Assembly (NCBI GenBank): GCA_021200775.1
Contig: JAJQGB010000009.1
Coordinates: 268,353 to 332,352, forward strand
Source of the DNA: Oscillospiraceae bacterium
GTDB lineage: Bacteria; Bacillota; Clostridia; Oscillospirales; Ruminococcaceae
DNA: 64,000 nucleotides
Direction: 5' to 3'
Part shown: piece by piece, positions 60,959 through 64,000 of the stretch
How the letters are laid out: the number at the start of each line of letters is the position of its first letter
Position numbering within the stretch: the first letter of the stretch is position 1
Program-made: the position numbers and the translations under genes
Notes under the pieces: model-generated
What the model was told of the DNA's origin: nothing
What the model saw: only the letters and a program-made list of their open reading frames with translations
Database searches by the model: none

Positions 60959-62878
60959 ATGAGAAATATTAAAAGAATTGTAGCACTTATGCTGTCAATA
61001 GTGCTTGCCTTTGCGCTGGTAGGCTGTGGCTCGCAAGATAGCGAAAGTGACGCTGGCGACGCTATTGTGACTGAGGATGCGACCGTAGATACAACTATTG
61101 ACACAATCTCAGAAACTATCGAATACCATTCTGAACTTGTAAACGGCGACTTTGAGGCGCAGGATCTTTATGGCTGGACGGTCGAGGAATCTTCGAGCGG
61201 AACGATTTATGTTCAGACGGATGCCTGGGCAACCGTCAACACCTCTTACTTTGTGAAAATGTACTCATATTCTGGCGCAACTTTCACGTTATCGCAGTAC
61301 ATTCAGATTGAAGAAGCCGGGACTTACGTTGGTGGAATCTACTACGAAGGCTCAAACACGTTTGAAGGGACGTTGATGTTCAATATACTCGTCAACGGTG
61401 AAGAAGCAGCATCTCTCGACATAACTCCGACTCTCGACTGGGACGTCTGGACAACGGCTATTACCGATGAAATCACAGTCACAGCTGGCGATATCGTCAC
61501 GATTCAGATTTCGGGAGACCTCAAATCTGACGATTGGGGAGACATCGACAATGTTGTTTTTGTGAGCGCAAGTGAAAAGGACTCGATAGAGGGAAGCAAT
61601 GCTGCGGTAGAAGGTGAAGCAAGTGCTTCAAGCGATGCAAGTGATCCTTTGGGTGGGGCTTCAGAAGATTATGGCGTCTCTCCAGAAGAGGCAAACTGGG
61701 ATATTCAATATGCAGGGGCAACGGGCTCAGGCTCTATAGATTTTGACGGCATAACCTACAACGGAACCGTTATAAACGATGGAAACTGGATCAAGGGAGT
61801 CGATGTTTCGTCACTCATTTCCCTCGAAAAGAGTGGAGTTGTATACTATAACGCAGACGGCGAAGAAGAGGATCTTTTAGCCATATTGAAAGATGCCGGA
61901 GTAAACTATGTCCGTGTGAGAGTCTGGAACGACCCATATGCCGATGGTGAGGAGAAAACCCCTGAAAACAGCTACGGTGGAGGAGTATGCGACCTTGAAT
62001 ATACCTGCGAAATCGCTGAAAGATGTGCAGAACTGGGTCTTACTCTGTATGTCGACTTCCACTATTCTGATTTCTGGAGCGACCCGAGCCGCTCTTATGC
62101 TCCGAAAGCCTGGGAGAATTATTCTCTTGAAGAGAAAGAGGCAGCTGTTGCTGAATTTACAACCGAAGCACTGGAGCAAATTGCAGCAACCGGAGTTGAA
62201 ATCGGTATCGTTTCTGTGGGAAATGAAACAAATTCATACCTTGCCGGCGAAAGTGGAAATGAGAATATAGCAAAGCTCATCGCATCGGGCTGCGAAGCTG
62301 TGAGAGAGTTCGATGACAGCATCCTTATCGCTGTTCACTTCACAAGTCCTGACCCGACAACCTACTATGGTTATGCAAATATGCTTGCAGCAGTGGGTGC
62401 AGATTATGATATCTTTGCATCGTCCTACTATCCCTTCTGGCATGGAACGCTTGAGAATCTGACTGAAAGCCTTAATGCAGTAGCTCAGTCCTTCGGAAAG
62501 CTCACTATGATTGCAGAGTATTCCTACGGAACAAGCGGAGCTTATGGCGAAGAGGTTGAGGATGTTTTTGGAACTCCGAGTGAAGACGGTCAGGTTCAGG
62601 CAATAACCGTTCTTAACGAGGCTGCTGCGCAGATAGATAACTGCATCGGGACTTTTTATTGGGAGCCGGCATGGCTACTGACATCATCCGATACCTGGTC
62701 AAGCGAAGGCTCCGGCTGGTTTAACACTCCTGCCGCTGAATACGACCTTTCAAATTCAAACATAACTGAAGCCCAAGGCAGTGCCTGCTACAACGAAGCC
62801 CTCTTTGACAGTACTGGTCATCCCTACAAAGCCATAACCGAAGAAATCTTCAATGAAATCTGGACGGATGGGGAATAA
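60959..62878 (+). CDS. GH53 endo-beta-1,4-galactanase lipoprotein
   Basis: The 639-residue protein has a lipoprotein signal (MRNIKRIVALMLSIVLAFAL, lipobox LVGC). A carbohydrate-binding-like beta domain follows at about residues 45-200 (LVNGDFEAQDLYGWTV). The GH53 barrel (about 270-600) shows GVDVSSLISLEKSG, YVRVRVWNDPY, DFHYSDFWSDP, the acid/base Glu in IVSVGNETNSYL and the nucleophile Glu in LTMIAEYSYGTSG. It cuts galactan side chains of pectin at the cell surface. ATG 60959 follows AGGAGGAG. Confidence 0.93.
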   Translation: MRNIKRIVALMLSIVLAFALVGCGSQDSESDAGDAIVTEDATVDTTIDTISETIEYHSELVNGDFEAQDLYGWTVEESSSGTIYVQTDAWATVNTSYFVKMYSYSGATFTLSQYIQIEEAGTYVGGIYYEGSNTFEGTLMFNILVNGEEAASLDITPTLDWDVWTTAITDEITVTAGDIVTIQISGDLKSDDWGDIDNVVFVSASEKDSIEGSNAAVEGEASASSDASDPLGGASEDYGVSPEEANWDIQYAGATGSGSIDFDGITYNGTVINDGNWIKGVDVSSLISLEKSGVVYYNADGEEEDLLAILKDAGVNYVRVRVWNDPYADGEEKTPENSYGGGVCDLEYTCEIAERCAELGLTLYVDFHYSDFWSDPSRSYAPKAWENYSLEEKEAAVAEFTTEALEQIAATGVEIGIVSVGNETNSYLAGESGNENIAKLIASGCEAVREFDDSILIAVHFTSPDPTTYYGYANMLAAVGADYDIFASSYYPFWHGTLENLTESLNAVAQSFGKLTMIAEYSYGTSGAYGEEVEDVFGTPSEDGQVQAITVLNEAAAQIDNCIGTFYWEPAWLLTSSDTWSSEGSGWFNTPAAEYDLSNSNITEAQGSACYNEALFDSTGHPYKAITEEIFNEIWTDGE

Positions 62879-62899
62879 GGAAATAAAACAAGTGTAAAT

Positions 62900-62935
62900 A
62901 AAAATCCCGCATCCGAAACCGGTTGCGGGATTTTT
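62900..62935 (+). terminator. Terminator after GH53
   Basis: AAAAATCCCGCA and TGCGGGATTTTT form a long stem with a T run. Confidence 0.9.
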
Positions 62936-62966
62936 GATACAAAACTTTGAAAATCGAGCTGTTTCG

Positions 62967-63326
62967 TCATTCGCACAATTTTGCCAGTTGAGAAAGAGCA
63001 ATCACAAACCACTGATAGTCCCTTTCCTCCATCGGTGACATCGACCAGTGATTGAAGTATCGCCATTGAGAATAGATAGCGTTTCCCAAAGTCTGGATAT
63101 CGAACTGGTCTATTACACGTTGCAATGCCTCATTGTCATTAAGCACGTCTGAGCCCGGAAATGCTTTTTCAACTGATTCGCCACAGTCCATGACAAAGCC
63201 CAGCTCAGAAAGACTTTCTCCCATGAACTCAATATCTTCAAAAAAGTATCCGGGAATAGTAGCATGATGCTTATACATTTCGCACCATATCAAAGCAAAA
63301 CGCCGGATTTTCTTTTTATCTTCCAT
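62967..63326 (-). CDS. Small protein of unknown function
   Basis: This 119-residue acidic protein starts at ATG 63326 behind GGGAGG. Features are RFALIWCEMYKHHATIPGYFFEDIEFMG and YQWFVIALSQLAKLCE; it is predicted largely helical and soluble. It may be a small immunity-like protein, but this is a guess from size alone. Confidence 0.6.
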   Translation of the reverse strand: MEDKKKIRRFALIWCEMYKHHATIPGYFFEDIEFMGESLSELGFVMDCGESVEKAFPGSDVLNDNEALQRVIDQFDIQTLGNAIYSQWRYFNHWSMSPMEERDYQWFVIALSQLAKLCE

Positions 63327-63697
63327 ATCGCCAGCCTCCCTTGAATTTATTATATACTATTGGCTGTGAATGGTCAAGATAAAAATAAACCCCAGGCAAA
63401 ATGTCTGAGGTTTATGTTCGTAGGAAAAATTATCTCTTCGAGAACCCCGAATCCCTTAAAATAAAGGCTTTTCGCCTGTTTGTGTCATTCGGGTGCAATG
63501 TTCAAAGTTATCTGAAATGTTGGGAGAGTTCAACGCTTCCAGAAGCAATTATCTGCGATATAGCTTTAATCATCGCCAAAATTGCCTCTGAGAGCTAATA
63601 TAACGCTTTCTAAGGCGTTTTACCGGCTCACACGATAAACTTCACTTGTAACGGGAAAGTCGCTTAAAAAGCCGGAAATTGGGCTGTATGTGTGCCT
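63327..63697. other. Intergenic stretch with two hairpins
   Basis: ATAAACCCCAGG pairs with TCTGAGGTTTAT near 63386-63418. AACGCTTTC with AAGGCGTTTT near 63603-63620 is a weak terminator. A 65-codon plus-strand open frame (63401-63598) begins inside the first hairpin and has no ribosome binding site. Confidence 0.4.
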
Positions 63698-63874
63698 TTA
63701 AAGCTTAATTCCATTATGTTCTAATTCCATATCCCTGTTGAACTCTTCTTTTACCTCTTCGGGTGCATCATCTCGTAACCCCTTGATTTCGCCATCATGA
63801 ATACCATCATAATCCGGCTCATCATCATAAGGATAGAAGATTGCATAATCCCACCAAATAGGCTTCTCCATCAT
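63698..63874 (-). CDS. Small acidic protein
   Basis: A 58-residue protein starts at 63874 behind AAGGGG with MMEKPIWWDYAIFYPYDDEP. It continues very acidic and ends NGIKL. A good promoter (63909-63937) supports it. The function is unknown; it is below the size usually listed. Confidence 0.6.
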   Translation of the reverse strand: MMEKPIWWDYAIFYPYDDEPDYDGIHDGEIKGLRDDAPEEVKEEFNRDMELEHNGIKL

Positions 63875-63908
63875 GATTAAATACCCCTTAATTTCAGTTT
63901 CTATAAGT

Positions 63909-63937
63909 ATTATATCGCTGTATGTTGATTATTGCAA
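63909..63937 (-). promoter_or_regulatory. Promoter of the small acidic protein
   Basis: On the minus strand TTGCAA (63937-63932) and TATAAT (63914-63909) with a 17-bp spacer. Confidence 0.65.
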
Positions 63938-63962
63938 GCGTTTCTGACTAAGTAAATAAGAA

Positions 63963-64000
63963 ATCAGGCTATATAAGCCCGTAAGCCTGTATAGCCTGAT
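63963..64000. terminator. Long dyad at the right end of the window
   Basis: ATCAGGCTATATA and TATAGCCTGAT form a stem running to the window edge; it is probably the terminator of a gene outside. Confidence 0.5.

Noticed and set aside
63401-63598. 65-codon plus-strand open frame
   Set aside because: It begins within a hairpin, has no ribosome binding site and no recognisable motif.

Overview
The window looks like the chromosome of a spore-forming, gut- or rumen-type clostridium, most likely Oscillospirales/Ruminococcaceae. The grounds are Gram-positive ribosome binding sites and 17-bp-spaced TTGACA/TATAAT promoters, TTG/GTG starts, a dipicolinate synthase pair (dpaAB), a GH53 endo-galactanase lipoprotein, an enolase of clostridial type, many short toxin-antitoxin cassettes and an NPTTG-type surface protein. 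The placement is inferred from gene content, not from a marker search.

Layout. 1-2.3 kb: end of a wall-anchored protein, an ANT(6)-like aminoglycoside adenylyltransferase and a DinJ/YafQ toxin-antitoxin pair. 2.4-6.7 kb: enolase, tRNA-Leu, a type II restriction-modification pair and tRNA-His. 6.7-9 kb: an ECF sigma factor fused to a long C-terminal domain, and a Phd/RelE-type pair. 9-10.5 kb: two short acidic peptides with almost identical N-termini, a small Myb/SANT-like protein and an HPr-kinase-like protein, driven by two promoters with a seven-G run between -35 and -10. 10.5-13 kb: a truncated formate/nitrite transporter, an HxlR regulator divergent from a flavodoxin/radical SAM operon, and a DUF3789-like microprotein. 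13.1-36 kb: a large exopolysaccharide/capsule locus with a priming phosphotransferase, glycosyltransferases, acyltransferases, a pyruvyltransferase, a Wzy polymerase and a Wzx flippase. It also carries an unusual phosphodiesterase / nucleotidyltransferase-like / uridine-kinase-like trio and decayed genes at its right end. 36-43.5 kb: degenerate HPr-like protein, SDR oxidoreductase, Sel1-repeat protein, RmlB and an SOS-type Y-family polymerase cassette with a LexA box. 43.5-50.5 kb: a 962-residue beta-helix surface protein behind a highly structured leader, a third short peptide, a Thr-rich membrane protein and a second copy of the Myb/SANT-like protein, then a sigma/membrane-protein pair. 50.5-64 kb: broken helicase and acetyltransferase genes, tRNA-Pro, metalloprotease-like protein, XRE regulator, MntA antitoxin with only a HEPN remnant, dpaAB, Fe-alcohol dehydrogenase, Nudix, HAD and GH53.

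The most striking signal is the run GGGGGGG followed by TA. I found nine G7 runs, all on the + strand and all exactly seven long; eight are followed by TA and six by TAC. Two sit in the promoter spacers of the peptide/Myb-like genes. Five lie inside polysaccharide genes: two of those genes are open at G7 and three are broken, each restored by the same one-base gain. One is in the structured leader of the surface protein. This looks like a coordinated set of phase-variable switches over the cell-surface polysaccharide, a surface protein and a peptide cassette. Slippage, a dedicated recognition process, ribosomal frameshifting and homopolymer sequencing error remain to be separated.
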